In this document: positions 43,700 to 53,684 of the stretch, in pieces
Layout of the letters: each line of letters opens with the position of its first letter
How positions within the stretch are numbered: the first letter of the stretch is position 1
Assembly (NCBI GenBank): GCA_015065605.1
Contig: SVPZ01000007.1
Coordinates: 1-64,000 of the forward strand
Direction: 5' to 3'
Source of the DNA: Oscillospiraceae bacterium
GTDB lineage: Bacteria; Bacillota; Clostridia; Oscillospirales; Acutalibacteraceae
Length of the DNA stretch: 64,000 nt
Notes under the pieces: generated by a model
What the model was told of the DNA's origin: nothing
Databases searched by the model: none
What the model saw: the letters and a program-made list of their open reading frames with translations, nothing else
Program-made: the position numbers and the translations under genes

Positions 43700-46327
43700 T
43701 TATTTTAATTTTTTATAAAGCATAAAACCAAGCTTAGTAATTTCTCCCGAAGCGAAAACTATTGTGGAAATTAAAATCGCTTTTATCAGTTGACCTAAGG
43801 AGAGCGCTGTCATACCGAAGTACGAACTAACGGGTGTGGTTACAATGAGGATGGCTACTATTGCGAATCCGAAGATAACTGCAGTTAACGGAATATTTTT
43901 AAAGTGTCTGTTTTTAAAGAATAATGCTTCGAATTTTGAGGTTACCATATTTAGATACTGAGATGAAACCAAAACTGTAAACATCATGGTGGAAGCTAAC
44001 GATTGACCTGATTTTAAGAATATTCCATAGGTGAGAATGGCGGTAAATGCTGTAACGACAGCTTGTACTGCTATGGTTATAACCGCTTCGCCTTTAAATA
44101 AATGCTTGTCACTTTCCTTTAATTTGCCAAAGGGTTTACGTTCATGTATTCCGTCTGAAAGAATACTTAAAGCAGGGAAGGCGTCGGTGATTAGGTTAAG
44201 TAACAAGAATGCTGCGGCGGAAAGGGGAAAGGACTTAAAGAAAAACAGGCAAATAAGTACCGATAACAGTTCACCGATATTGGAACTTATTAAATAAACG
44301 AGCGCCTTTCTTATGGTACTTATCAGACTGCGTGAAATACTGATGGCGGTGGTTATGGCAGAAAAACAGTTTTCGTTCATTATTATGTCGGCAGCACCTC
44401 TTGCTACGTCGGTGCCGCGGTTACCCATTGCTATACCTACGTCGGCTACACAGAGCGCCTGAGCGTCGTTTACGCTGTCACCTGTAATGGCAACGGTCAG
44501 TCCGTTTTCTTTATACGCGGAAACGATTCGGTACTTCTGATTAGGTAAGAGTCTTGCAAATACTGTGTATTTATTTATGTTTTCTTTAAGTTCCTGATCG
44601 GTCATTTCGGCGATTTCTTCACCGCTAATGGCTTCGCTGTCGTCGTTTAATATTCTGAGTTTTTTTGCAATTGCTCTTGCGGTTGTAATATGATCACCTG
44701 TAATCATAACGGTTTTTATGCCGCCCTTCTTACAGTCTTTGATAAGTGAAATACTTTCGTCTTGGGGTGGATCGCTAAGGGCAATAAGTCCTGCAAATAT
44801 CATACCTTCTTCGAATTCGCTGATTTCGGGATTAGCAGGAATTTCACTTAAAGGCTTATACGCTACGGCAATTACACGCATACCGTCAAGAGCAAAATCC
44901 TCTACGGCAGACATAATTGTTTTATTTTCATTAACACCGCAAACAGAAAGCAGATAATCGGGAGCACCCTTTATAATAGCAACGGGCGCTGAGTTAATCA
45001 TATTTACCGTAACGGTTATTTTTCTTTCACTGTCAAAGGGGAGTTTGCAAAGCAGGGGGTAGTTTGTATGTATATCTCTTTCTTCCGTGATTACATTTTG
45101 TTTATATGCATCAATAATCGCAAGCTCGGTTGCGTCTTTATACATAACGTTATCAACGTCGTCCTTTGACTGAGAGGTACACAGAGAGGCAAGACGTAGA
45201 ATAGAAATGCTGTTGCTGTCCTTAAAGGCTTCGGAAACGTCAATGATTTCCTGACCGTTAAAGAGTTTTTCAGCCTTCATTGTGTCTTTGGTTAAGGTTC
45301 CTGTTTTGTCGGAACAAATAACGGAAACCTCAGGCAATACGTCAAAAACGCTATAGTTTTTGGTAATCATTCCGCTTTTATACAGAACGTTTACAGAAAT
45401 ACCTAAAGCGGAAGCGGCGATTAAGGGAAGTCCTTCGGGAAGTACTGATACCAAAAGAACTACCGAATTAATTAAAGAGTTGGATAAGGTTACTGCAAAT
45501 TCCTGTTGTGAACGGAAATTTATAATAACGTTGGTAAAGAAAGCGGCAATACATAATATAATAAGTATGATGGAGGATACCTTGCCGATGGAATTAAGCT
45601 TGTCCTTAAGCTTTGTGTTTATACTGTTATAAGACTCTAAAATAGTTACGGCTTTTCCGATTTCGGTTTCCATACCTATTTCGGTAACAACCGCTTTGGC
45701 GTGACCTGATAAAACGTTGCTGCCTGAAAAAACCATATTACTTCTTTCTTTAATGGGAGTGATTTGTGAAAGTATGGCGTTTGCATCTTTAACGTAGGTG
45801 GTTGCTTCTCCCGTCACAAATTCTTCGTCACAGCGGAAGTTGGTTGCCTCGATAAGTCTTGCATCGGCTGAAATATAGTCGCCTGTTTCAAGAATAAGCA
45901 CGTCGCCTCGTACAATAAACCTTGAATCAACAGTCTTTACTATTCCGTCGCGAAGAACCTTAACTTTTGGAATATTCATCGCGGCAAGTCTGTCTGCAGA
46001 TTTTTCGCTTTCCTTAGAAAAGAAAATAGTAATGGCGATATTCAGCGCCAACATATGAATGATAAGGAAAGGCGCTAACCACGTACCTTCTTTATAAACG
46101 AGATTTACTATTAAGGAAATAAACGTGCTGACAATAAGAAGGATATTAACCGGATTTTTTATTTGCTCCGCAATGCTTTTTGAAATTGGAGTTTTTTGAG
46201 TCTTTTTTAATATGTTTTCGTTGTGTTCGTCATAGCGTTGGTCAACTACGCCTGTAGGCAATCCTTTTGACGGATCTACCTGAAAATTTAAAACTACTTC
46301 TTCAGTTTCTGAACTGTGGTAAATCAT
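43700..46327 (-). CDS. P2-type Ca2+-transporting ATPase
   Basis: Integral membrane P-type ATPase of 875 residues. The phosphorylated Asp is D340 in CSDKTGTLT; the actuator has TGEA, and the hinge TGDSVNDAQAL. Membrane residues typical of the single-site Ca2+ pumps are kept: LPEGLP in helix 4, SNIGE in helix 5 and NLITD in helix 6. It should export Ca2+ from the cytoplasm; Mn2+ cannot be excluded. Monocistronic, with its own promoter divergent from prmA. Confidence 0.88.
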   Translation of the reverse strand: MIYHSSETEEVVLNFQVDPSKGLPTGVVDQRYDEHNENILKKTQKTPISKSIAEQIKNPVNILLIVSTFISLIVNLVYKEGTWLAPFLIIHMLALNIAITIFFSKESEKSADRLAAMNIPKVKVLRDGIVKTVDSRFIVRGDVLILETGDYISADARLIEATNFRCDEEFVTGEATTYVKDANAILSQITPIKERSNMVFSGSNVLSGHAKAVVTEIGMETEIGKAVTILESYNSINTKLKDKLNSIGKVSSIILIILCIAAFFTNVIINFRSQQEFAVTLSNSLINSVVLLVSVLPEGLPLIAASALGISVNVLYKSGMITKNYSVFDVLPEVSVICSDKTGTLTKDTMKAEKLFNGQEIIDVSEAFKDSNSISILRLASLCTSQSKDDVDNVMYKDATELAIIDAYKQNVITEERDIHTNYPLLCKLPFDSERKITVTVNMINSAPVAIIKGAPDYLLSVCGVNENKTIMSAVEDFALDGMRVIAVAYKPLSEIPANPEISEFEEGMIFAGLIALSDPPQDESISLIKDCKKGGIKTVMITGDHITTARAIAKKLRILNDDSEAISGEEIAEMTDQELKENINKYTVFARLLPNQKYRIVSAYKENGLTVAITGDSVNDAQALCVADVGIAMGNRGTDVARGAADIIMNENCFSAITTAISISRSLISTIRKALVYLISSNIGELLSVLICLFFFKSFPLSAAAFLLLNLITDAFPALSILSDGIHERKPFGKLKESDKHLFKGEAVITIAVQAVVTAFTAILTYGIFLKSGQSLASTMMFTVLVSSQYLNMVTSKFEALFFKNRHFKNIPLTAVIFGFAIVAILIVTTPVSSYFGMTALSLGQLIKAILISTIVFASGEITKLGFMLYKKLK

Positions 46328-46355
46328 AGAAACCCTCCATCCATAATTTATACCA

Positions 46356-46384
46356 TTATACTATATATAAAAAAATAAATCAAC
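46356..46384 (-). promoter_or_regulatory. Promoter of the P-ATPase gene
   Basis: On the minus strand TTGATT (46379-46384), 17 bases, TATAAT (46356-46361). Confidence 0.75.
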
Positions 46385-46399
46385 ATTATTAAAAATACT

Positions 46400-46427
46400 T
46401 TGCAAAATTAAAGTTTTGTGTTACAAT
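46400..46427 (+). promoter_or_regulatory. Promoter of prmA
   Basis: TTGCAA (46400-46405), 16 bases, TACAAT (46422-46427), about 30 bases before the prmA start. Confidence 0.65.
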
Positions 46428-46455
46428 ACATACATATATTTTTAGGGAGTATAAA

Positions 46456-47373
46456 ATGGATTGGTTTGAAATTATTATAAAAGTACCTACGGCGCAGTGT
46501 GAGGTCGCGTCTGCTATTGCTAATATGACGGTGCCCTACGGTATTTATATTGAAGATTATTCCGATATAGAAATTCAGTCTTGGGAGATCGCTCATATCG
46601 ACCTTATTGATGAGGATTTATTAAACAAAGACAGAAACGTTGCGCTGATTCATATTTATATGGATAAGTCCGATAACGTTGAAGAATCCCTTGCGTATTT
46701 AAAGGAACGCTTTACTGCGGAAAAAATTTGTTTTGAAGTAGAACTTGGCACCGTTGCCGAAATTGACTGGAACGAATATTGGAAAAAATTCTTCCATACT
46801 TCGCTTATCGGAAACCGTCTTGCCGTTGTTCCTGCATGGGAAGAATATGAGAATAAAGAAGAAAGAAAAATTCTTAAAATAGATCCCGGTGCCGCGTTTG
46901 GTACGGGAACCCACGCGACCACTTCGCTTTGTCTTGAATTTTTAGAGCAATATACTAATCAAAACGATACCGTACTTGATATCGGTTGCGGAAGTGGAAT
47001 TTTAAGTATTGCAGGCGTGATTCTCGGCGCAAAAAACGCTATCGGTGTTGATATTGACGAATGCGCCGTAAAGGTTGCTAATGAAAACGCCGTTATGAAC
47101 GGGGTAGAAGAAAGAATCGAATATATCCACGGTGACCTTGCAGAAAAGGTACATGGGAAATTTGATATAGTATGCGCCAATATTGTTGCCGACGTTGTTA
47201 TAAGATTACTTAGTAACGTAGGTGAATATATGAAGCCTGACGGTATCCTTATTGCTTCGGGAATTATAGCACCAAGAGCTGATGAGGTAAGAAAGAGTAT
47301 TATTGATAACGGCTTTAAAATTAAACAAGAACTTGTGCGTGAAGAATGGCACGCATTTGCTATTATGAAATAA
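46456..47373 (+). CDS. prmA: Ribosomal protein L11 methyltransferase
   Basis: SAM-dependent methyltransferase of 305 residues. The N-terminal ferredoxin-like domain begins DWFEIIIKVP; the catalytic domain has DPGAAFGTGTHATT, VLDIGCGSGILSIAG and CANIVADVV. AGGGAG precedes the ATG. prfB follows after 9 bases. Confidence 0.94.
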   Translation: MDWFEIIIKVPTAQCEVASAIANMTVPYGIYIEDYSDIEIQSWEIAHIDLIDEDLLNKDRNVALIHIYMDKSDNVEESLAYLKERFTAEKICFEVELGTVAEIDWNEYWKKFFHTSLIGNRLAVVPAWEEYENKEERKILKIDPGAAFGTGTHATTSLCLEFLEQYTNQNDTVLDIGCGSGILSIAGVILGAKNAIGVDIDECAVKVANENAVMNGVEERIEYIHGDLAEKVHGKFDIVCANIVADVVIRLLSNVGEYMKPDGILIASGIIAPRADEVRKSIIDNGFKIKQELVREEWHAFAIMK

Positions 47374-47382
47374 GGAGTATTT

Positions 47383-48507
47383 ATGTTAGTTTTTGAAGAA
47401 CTTAAACAGCGTCTTACTTCCCATTATACCGATATGGTTGATTTAAAAGACGCGATAGCATACGATTCCACTAAGATGGAAATTGATAAGCTTGAATATA
47501 AAACCGCCGAAGCAACCTTCTGGGATGATCCTGATAAAAGTCAGGTGGTACTGCAAAAGCTCGGCGCACTTAAAAATAAGGTTGAGGCATACGATAAACT
47601 CGTTTCTTCTTATGATGATATTCTTATTCTTATCGATATGGCAAACGAAGAAGAAGACGAATCAATGCTTGAAGATATAAACAGTGAACTTGATGCTTAC
47701 GAACAAAGTCTTCAAGCGCAACGTCTTGAAACCTTACTTACAGGAGAGTATGATAAGAATAATGCAATTCTTACCTTCCATGCAGGTGCAGGAGGTACTG
47801 AGGCTCAGGACTGGAATCAGATGCTTGTGAGAATGTTTACCCGTTGGTCTGAACGTCACGGCTTTAAAACCTCTATGATTGACTTCCTTGACGGTGATGA
47901 AGCAGGTCTTAAAAGCGCTACTCTTACAATAGAAGGTATTAACGCTTACGGATATTTAAAGAGTGAGCACGGTGTTCATAGATTAGTAAGAGTATCACCC
48001 TTTGACTCTTCGGGAAGAAGACATACTTCTTTTGCTTCTCTTGAGGTTATGCCCGAAATTACCGACGACGTTGAGGTTGACATCAGGGAAGAAGATTTGA
48101 AAATTGATACCTACCGAAGCAGTGGTGCCGGTGGTCAGCATATCAATAAAACTTCTTCGGCTGTTAGAATTACACATATTCCCACGGGAATAGTTGTTGC
48201 CTGTCAGACCGAAAGAAGTCAGTTCCAAAATAAAGATACCTGTCTTAGAATGTTAAAATCAAAGCTTGTTGAAATAAAGGAAAGGGAACACCTTGATAAA
48301 ATTGAAGATATAAAGGGTGTTCAAAAGGAAATAGCATGGGGTTCACAGATACGTTCCTACGTATTTATGCCTTATACTCTTGCTAAAGACCACCGCACAG
48401 GTTTTGAGTATTCAAATATTAATGCCGTAATGGATGGAGATATCGACGGTTTTATAAATGCATATTTAAAAGCTTCTTCAACAGGCAAACTTGAAAATAA
48501 TCAATAA
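47383..48507 (+). CDS. prfB: Peptide chain release factor 2, no frameshift site
   Basis: Recognises UGA and UAA stop codons. 374 residues with the SPF anticodon-like motif (VRVSPFD) and GGQ at about 250-252. Most bacteria encode RF2 with an in-frame UGA near codon 25 and a programmed +1 shift; here the corresponding region (MVDLKDAIAYD) is read straight through, so that autoregulation is absent. It is sandwiched between prmA and a foldase lipoprotein. Confidence 0.95.
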   Translation: MLVFEELKQRLTSHYTDMVDLKDAIAYDSTKMEIDKLEYKTAEATFWDDPDKSQVVLQKLGALKNKVEAYDKLVSSYDDILILIDMANEEEDESMLEDINSELDAYEQSLQAQRLETLLTGEYDKNNAILTFHAGAGGTEAQDWNQMLVRMFTRWSERHGFKTSMIDFLDGDEAGLKSATLTIEGINAYGYLKSEHGVHRLVRVSPFDSSGRRHTSFASLEVMPEITDDVEVDIREEDLKIDTYRSSGAGGQHINKTSSAVRITHIPTGIVVACQTERSQFQNKDTCLRMLKSKLVEIKEREHLDKIEDIKGVQKEIAWGSQIRSYVFMPYTLAKDHRTGFEYSNINAVMDGDIDGFINAYLKASSTGKLENNQ

Positions 48508-48524
48508 AAGGAATGTGAAAAGAA

Positions 48525-49538
48525 ATGAAAAGAATATTAGGAATTTTACTCGCAGTACTTATTTTGGCAATATCTCTTACCGGTTGCGGAACTATTGAGC
48601 GTTATAATTATACTAAGGGTCTTAAAGATTACGTTGAACTTTGCAATCTTGATGAAATTAAAATTGACCGTGAATCTGCCGATTACATTAAATTGAATAC
48701 TAATTTGATGCAGAATGACCTTGCTACCTACACCCAGAAGGTTACTGAAGGAAAGGTTGCAAAGGGCGATATTTCAAATATCGACTATGCAGGCAAGGTT
48801 GACGGTGTAGCCTTTACGGGAGGTACTGCTAAAGATCAGACCTTGGAAATAGGTTCGGGTCAGTTTATCGAAGGATTTGAAGATCAACTTATTGGCGTAA
48901 AGATAGGTTCTACCGTAGATATAAAGGTTACGTTTCCTGCAGACTACGGCGATTCTACCGACCTTGCTACAGGTTCTAAGACAATGAAACTTTCCGGAGC
49001 AAAGGCAGTATTTACCGTAACCATTAATTACGTTGAACGCCCCTATGCTGAAGTTAATGATGAGTTTGCCGTAGCAGCAGGCTTTAAAACTGCTGATGAA
49101 TATATGGCAGACCTTGAAAAACGTACCGATGAGCAATACGTAGTAAATTACGTGGTAGAAAATTCCACCTTCGAAATACCGGATGATAAAGAAGGTAACA
49201 CGTATAGTTATTATAAAAACTACTACACCGAAATGGCTAAGTATTATAATATGACCTTTGAAGATTTTCTGGCTTCCAACACTCTTGATGAGAATGCTTT
49301 CAAAAAGGAAGTTCTTGGTACCGAAATAATTCTTTACGCTTGCTTTGATGAACTCGGACTTAAAGTTCCTGCTAATATAGTTGATGAAAAAGCAGAAGAA
49401 TATGCTAAAGAATCAGGCACAACTAAGGAAGAATTAATAAAGCAATATACCGCTAACTACATTGAATGTATATATGTAGAAGAGCAGGCAGTAAAAACAC
49501 TTGTGGAAAAAGTTCTTGCTAACAGCCAAACTAAATAA
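48525..49538 (+). CDS. Lipid-anchored FKBP-type peptidyl-prolyl isomerase, trigger-factor-like
   Basis: Protein of 337 residues with a lipoprotein signal (LTGC, Cys21). An FKBP-type domain follows (about 75-170; GDISNIDYAGKVDG, IGSGQFIEGFEDQLIG), then a helical domain resembling the trigger factor C-terminal chaperone arms (NSTFEIPDD..., ILYACFDELGLKVPANIVDEK). The ribosome-binding tail of trigger factor is missing. It should work outside the membrane as a secretion foldase, comparable in role to PrsA. AAAGGAATG precedes the start, 17 bases after prfB. Confidence 0.85.
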   Translation: MKRILGILLAVLILAISLTGCGTIERYNYTKGLKDYVELCNLDEIKIDRESADYIKLNTNLMQNDLATYTQKVTEGKVAKGDISNIDYAGKVDGVAFTGGTAKDQTLEIGSGQFIEGFEDQLIGVKIGSTVDIKVTFPADYGDSTDLATGSKTMKLSGAKAVFTVTINYVERPYAEVNDEFAVAAGFKTADEYMADLEKRTDEQYVVNYVVENSTFEIPDDKEGNTYSYYKNYYTEMAKYYNMTFEDFLASNTLDENAFKKEVLGTEIILYACFDELGLKVPANIVDEKAEEYAKESGTTKEELIKQYTANYIECIYVEEQAVKTLVEKVLANSQTK

Positions 49539-49546
49539 AAATACCG

Positions 49547-49585
49547 TTACCGCATACCAAATTTGGTGTGCGGTAATATTTTTTT
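49547..49585 (+). terminator. Terminator before the rpoB operon
   Basis: TTACCGCATACCAAA / TTTGGTGTGCGGTAA form a stem of about 15 bp followed by TATTTTTTT. It separates the prmA-prfB-foldase operon from rpoB. Confidence 0.9.
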
Positions 49586-49605
49586 AAGAACTTTCAAAAA
49601 AAGGC

Positions 49606-49634
49606 TTGACTTACTTTACAAAGTGTAATATAAT
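49606..49634 (+). promoter_or_regulatory. Promoter of rpoBC
   Basis: TTGACT (49606-49611), 17 bases, TATAAT (49629-49634). The transcript would have a leader of about 130 nt. rplJ-rplL are not upstream, so rpoB has its own transcription start here. A weak hairpin (ATAGTA/TACTAT, 49685-49702 region) is the only structure noticed in the leader. Confidence 0.9.
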
Positions 49635-49770
49635 TAGTATTCGCTAATGATGGGATATTATGGCTAATAGTATGCCAAAATCATAGTATATCATATTACT
49701 ATAGTCATTTTATGCCACTAAGGTTAAAGCGGTTTTATCCGTAATTTTTTGGAGGAGTGATTTAAAACCT

Positions 49771-52700
49771 ATGGAGTCAACAGTTAAGGTAAAACCTGTA
49801 CAACTGGGAAAAAACACTCGTATGACATTCTCCAAGATCAATGAAGTTATTGATATGCCTAACCTCATTGAGATTCAGAAGAATTCATACAAATGGTTTG
49901 TCGAAGAGGGATTAAAGGAAGTATTCCGCGATATGTCCTCTATTACCGATTATACCGGTAATCTTGTGCTTGATTTTATTGACTATCGTCTCGACGAAAA
50001 ACCCAAGTATGATGTAACGGAGTGCAAGGCTAGAGATACCACCTATGCTGCTCCGCTTCGCGTTACTGCTCGTCTTTTAAATAATGAAACAGGTGAGATT
50101 AAAGAAAGCGAAGTATTTATGGGAGATTTCCCGTTAATGACAGAGTCGGGTACTTTTGTAATTAACGGTGCTGAACGTACCGTCGTTTCTCAGCTCGTTC
50201 GTTCTCCCGGTGTGTATTATGACGTAACCGCCGATGTTAAAACCGGTAAGCGTCTTTATACGTCCACCATTATTCCTAACCGCGGTGCTTGGCTCGAATA
50301 CGAATCTTCTATGAACGACATCGTTTACGTTCGTATCGATAAAAACCGTAAGATTCCCGTTACAGTTCTTATTCGTTCATTAGGCGTTGAAACCAATGAA
50401 CAGATTACCGAACTTTTCGGTGCCAACGAGTGCCTTCAGGCAACGATGGAACAAGACGGTATCGCTACTAAAGCCGATGCTCTTATTGAACTTTATAAGA
50501 AACTGCGTCCCAGTGAGCCCGTTACGGTTGAAGGCGCAGAGAATTATCTTGCGCAGTTATTCTTCGATGCTCGTCGTTATGATATTTCTCGAGTAGGTCG
50601 TTACAAATATAATAAGAAACTCGCTATCGGTGCGCGTATTGCAGGTCATACCGTATCTCGTCCTGTAATTGATCCTTTAACAGGAGAAATTCTTGCAGAG
50701 CCTGATACCGTTATTTCTAAGGAACTTGCCAATACCATTCAGCGTAAGGGTGTTAATGAAGCGTATATTTATGCAGTTGATCCCGAAGGAAACAGCCGTG
50801 AAGTTAAGGTTCTTTCTAACGGTATGGTTGATATTAAGGATTATATTGATTTTGACGTTACCGATCTTGGCATAAACGAGAACGTTTCTTTTGCGTGTCT
50901 TAAAGATATTCTTGAAAATAACGAAGGGGAAGAGGCTATTCGCGAAGCTATTGCTTTAAATGCGGACAATCTTATTCCCAAACACATTACAATTGATGAT
51001 ATTTTTGCTTCCATCAACTATTTCGTTGGCCTTAATTACGGCGTAGGCGTAACCGACGATATCGACCATCTCGGTAACCGTCGTATCAGAAGCGTAGGCG
51101 AACTTTTACAGAACCAATTCCGTATCGGTTTCTCCCGTATGGAGCGTGTAGTTCGTGAAAAGATGACCTTACAGGCTCAGGACGTTGACAACGCTACTCC
51201 TCAGTCACTTATCAACATCCGTCCCGTAGTTGCCGCTATTAAGGAATTCTTCGGTTCTTCACCTCTTTCTCAGTTTATGGATCAGACTAACCCACTTTCC
51301 GAACTTACTCATAAGCGTCGTTTATCTGCACTTGGTCCCGGCGGTCTTTCCCGTGACCGCGCATCCTTCGAAGTTCGAGACGTTCACTATACCCACTACG
51401 GACGTATGTGTCCTATCGAAACTCCTGAAGGTCCTAACATCGGTCTTATCTCTTATCTTGCTACTTTTGCTCGTATTAATGAATACGGCTTTGTTGAAAC
51501 TCCTTTCAGAAAGGTTGACAAGGCAACGGGCAGAGTTCTCGAAGAAGTTGTATATATGACCGCTGACGAAGAAGACGATTATTACGTAGCTCAGGCTAAC
51601 GAACCTCTTGATGAAAACGGCTATTTCATTAATCCTAAGGTTACTACCCGTTTCAGAGATGCATTTATTGAAATAGAGTCATCTAATGCTGACTTTATGG
51701 ATGTATCTCCTAAGATGGTTGTTTCCGTAGCTACCGCTATGATACCCTTCCTTGAAAACGACGATACCAACCGTGCACTCATGGGTTCAAACATGCAGAA
51801 GCAGGCTGTGCCGCTTCTTAAAACCGAGAGTCCTATCGTTGCAACCGGTATGGAATATAAAGCCGCAGTTGACTCGGGCGTTGTTGTTCTTGCAGAGCGT
51901 GCCGGTACCGTTGAATCAGTATCTGCCGATACAATTCGTATCAAGACCGAAAACGGTGAGGTTGACGAGTATAACCTTATTAAGTTCTTGCGTTCTAACC
52001 ATGGTACCTGTATTAACCAGAAGCCTATCGTAAACGTAGGACAGAAGGTTGCGGCTAAAGAAGTTATCGCTGACGGTCCTGCTACCAGCAACGGTGAAAT
52101 CAGCCTTGGTAGAAATGCTCTTATCGGTTTTATGACCTGGGAAGGTTATAACTACGAGGACGCTGTTCTCATTAATGAAAAATTAGTTAGAGAAGATATG
52201 TACACCTCTATTCATATCGAAGAATATGAAGTTGAGGCGAGAGATACTAAACTCGGACCCGAAGATATTACCCGTGATATTCCTAACGTTGGTGAAGATG
52301 CGCTTCGCGACCTTGACGAACGCGGAATTATCCGTGTAGGTGCCGAGGTTACCGCAGGTGATATTCTTGTTGGTAAGGTTACTCCTAAGGGTGAAACCGA
52401 ACTTACCGCTGAAGAAAGACTTCTTCGTGCAATATTCGGTGAGAAGGCAAGGGAAGTAAGAGATACCTCTCTTAGAGTTCCTCACGGCGAATACGGTACT
52501 ATCGTTGACGTTAAGGTGTTTGACAGAGATAATTCCTCTGAGTTAAGCCCCGGAGTTAACCTTGTTGTACGTTGCTATATTGCGCAGAAGAGAAAGATTT
52601 CTGTTGGTGATAAGATGGCAGGTCGTCACGGTAATAAGGGTGTTGTATCCCGTATTCTGCCTAGTGAAGATATGCCTTATTTGCCCGACGGTACTCCTCT

Positions 52701-53670
52701 TGATATCGTTCTTAATCCTCTCGGCGTACCTTCACGTATGAATATCGGTCAGGTTCTTGAAGTTAACTTAGGTTATGCTGCAAGTAAACTTGGCTGGAAG
52801 ATTTGTACACCTGTATTTGACGGTGCTCACGAATCCGATATTATTCAGTCCTTTATTGATGCAGGTGTATGCCGTGATATAATGTTTAATTCTGAAAGTC
52901 AGGCATTCCTTGAACCCCTTGCAGGTAAGGTTCTTGTTGAAGAGGTTACTTTGGAAGATGGCAAAAAGGATATCAGACGTGTTGATGATGAAGTAAGAAA
53001 CGATTTAGCAGCTCTTACAGAACTTGCCGCTAACGGAACTCTTAAGGTAGTTGACGGTAAGACCTTCCTTTACGACGGTCGTTCCGGTGAGCGTTTTGAT
53101 AACCCTGTAACCGTTGGTTATATGTATTATCTCAAGCTCCATCACCTCGTTGACGATAAGATTCACGCACGTTCTACCGGTCCTTACTCACTCGTTACTC
53201 AGCAGCCTCTCGGCGGTAAAGCTCAGTTCGGTGGTCAGCGTTTCGGTGAAATGGAAGTTTGGGCTCTTGAAGCTTACGGTGCCGCATACACCCTTCAGGA
53301 AATCCTTACCGTTAAATCCGACGACGTTGTTGGACGTGTTAAGACCTACGAAGCCATCGTTAAGGGACAAAACGTTCCTAAGGCAGGCGTTCCCGAGTCC
53401 TTTAAGGTTCTTATTAAGGAACTTCAGTCTCTTGCTCTTGACGTTAAGGTGCTTGATGCTGATAACAATGAAATCGACCTTAAGCAGACCTTTGAAGAGG
53501 ACGAGGATATAGGATTGCCTTTTGTTCCCGTAAGTGACGAGGCTTTTGAAGAAGAAACTGTTCTTGAAGGTGCTCTTGACGGATATACTCTTCAGGATGA
53601 AAACGGCGATGAAATTACCGAGGAATTAACCGAGGAAGATTTCTCACAGTTTGACGATGAAAATAATTAA
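49771..53670 (+). CDS. rpoB: RNA polymerase subunit beta
   Basis: Full-length beta subunit, 1299 residues. The rifampicin region reads [15 protein letters not shown] then [13 protein letters not shown], i.e. the usual contact residues apart from Pro where many bacteria have Gln (E. coli position 510). The catalytic-core segments [13 protein letters not shown] and [22 protein letters not shown] are intact. The tail is acidic ([16 protein letters not shown]). GGAGGAG precedes the ATG. Confidence 0.98.
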   Translation: MESTVKVKPVQLGKNTRMTFSKINEVIDMPNLIEIQKNSYKWFVEEGLKEVFRDMSSITDYTGNLVLDFIDYRLDEKPKYDVTECKARDTTYAAPLRVTARLLNNETGEIKESEVFMGDFPLMTESGTFVINGAERTVVSQLVRSPGVYYDVTADVKTGKRLYTSTIIPNRGAWLEYESSMNDIVYVRIDKNRKIPVTVLIRSLGVETNEQITELFGANECLQATMEQDGIATKADALIELYKKLRPSEPVTVEGAENYLAQLFFDARRYDISRVGRYKYNKKLAIGARIAGHTVSRPVIDPLTGEILAEPDTVISKELANTIQRKGVNEAYIYAVDPEGNSREVKVLSNGMVDIKDYIDFDVTDLGINENVSFACLKDILENNEGEEAIREAIALNADNLIPKHITIDDIFASINYFVGLNYGVGVTDDIDHLGNRRIRSVGELLQNQFRIGFSRMERVVREKMTLQAQDVDNATPQSLINIRPVVAAIKEFFGSSPLSQFMDQTNPLSELTHKRRLSALGPGGLSRDRASFEVRDVHYTHYGRMCPIETPEGPNIGLISYLATFARINEYGFVETPFRKVDKATGRVLEEVVYMTADEEDDYYVAQANEPLDENGYFINPKVTTRFRDAFIEIESSNADFMDVSPKMVVSVATAMIPFLENDDTNRALMGSNMQKQAVPLLKTESPIVATGMEYKAAVDSGVVVLAERAGTVESVSADTIRIKTENGEVDEYNLIKFLRSNHGTCINQKPIVNVGQKVAAKEVIADGPATSNGEISLGRNALIGFMTWEGYNYEDAVLINEKLVREDMYTSIHIEEYEVEARDTKLGPEDITRDIPNVGEDALRDLDERGIIRVGAEVTAGDILVGKVTPKGETELTAEERLLRAIFGEKAREVRDTSLRVPHGEYGTIVDVKVFDRDNSSELSPGVNLVVRCYIAQKRKISVGDKMAGRHGNKGVVSRILPSEDMPYLPDGTPLDIVLNPLGVPSRMNIGQVLEVNLGYAASKLGWKICTPVFDGAHESDIIQSFIDAGVCRDIMFNSESQAFLEPLAGKVLVEEVTLEDGKKDIRRVDDEVRNDLAALTELAANGTLKVVDGKTFLYDGRSGERFDNPVTVGYMYYLKLHHLVDDKIHARSTGPYSLVTQQPLGGKAQFGGQRFGEMEVWALEAYGAAYTLQEILTVKSDDVVGRVKTYEAIVKGQNVPKAGVPESFKVLIKELQSLALDVKVLDADNNEIDLKQTFEEDEDIGLPFVPVSDEAFEEETVLEGALDGYTLQDENGDEITEELTEEDFSQFDDENN

Positions 53671-53684
53671 GGGAGGAAACGCGA

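Noticed and set aside
49640..49770. A riboswitch in the rpoB leader
   Set aside because: Only weak inverted repeats are present and no known aptamer motif was recognised.
51240..51360. Rifampicin resistance from Pro in GSSPLSQF of RpoB
   Set aside because: The residues most tied to resistance (DQTNP, HKRR and the Ser of LSALG) are unchanged, and Pro at this position appears to be natural in clostridial relatives.
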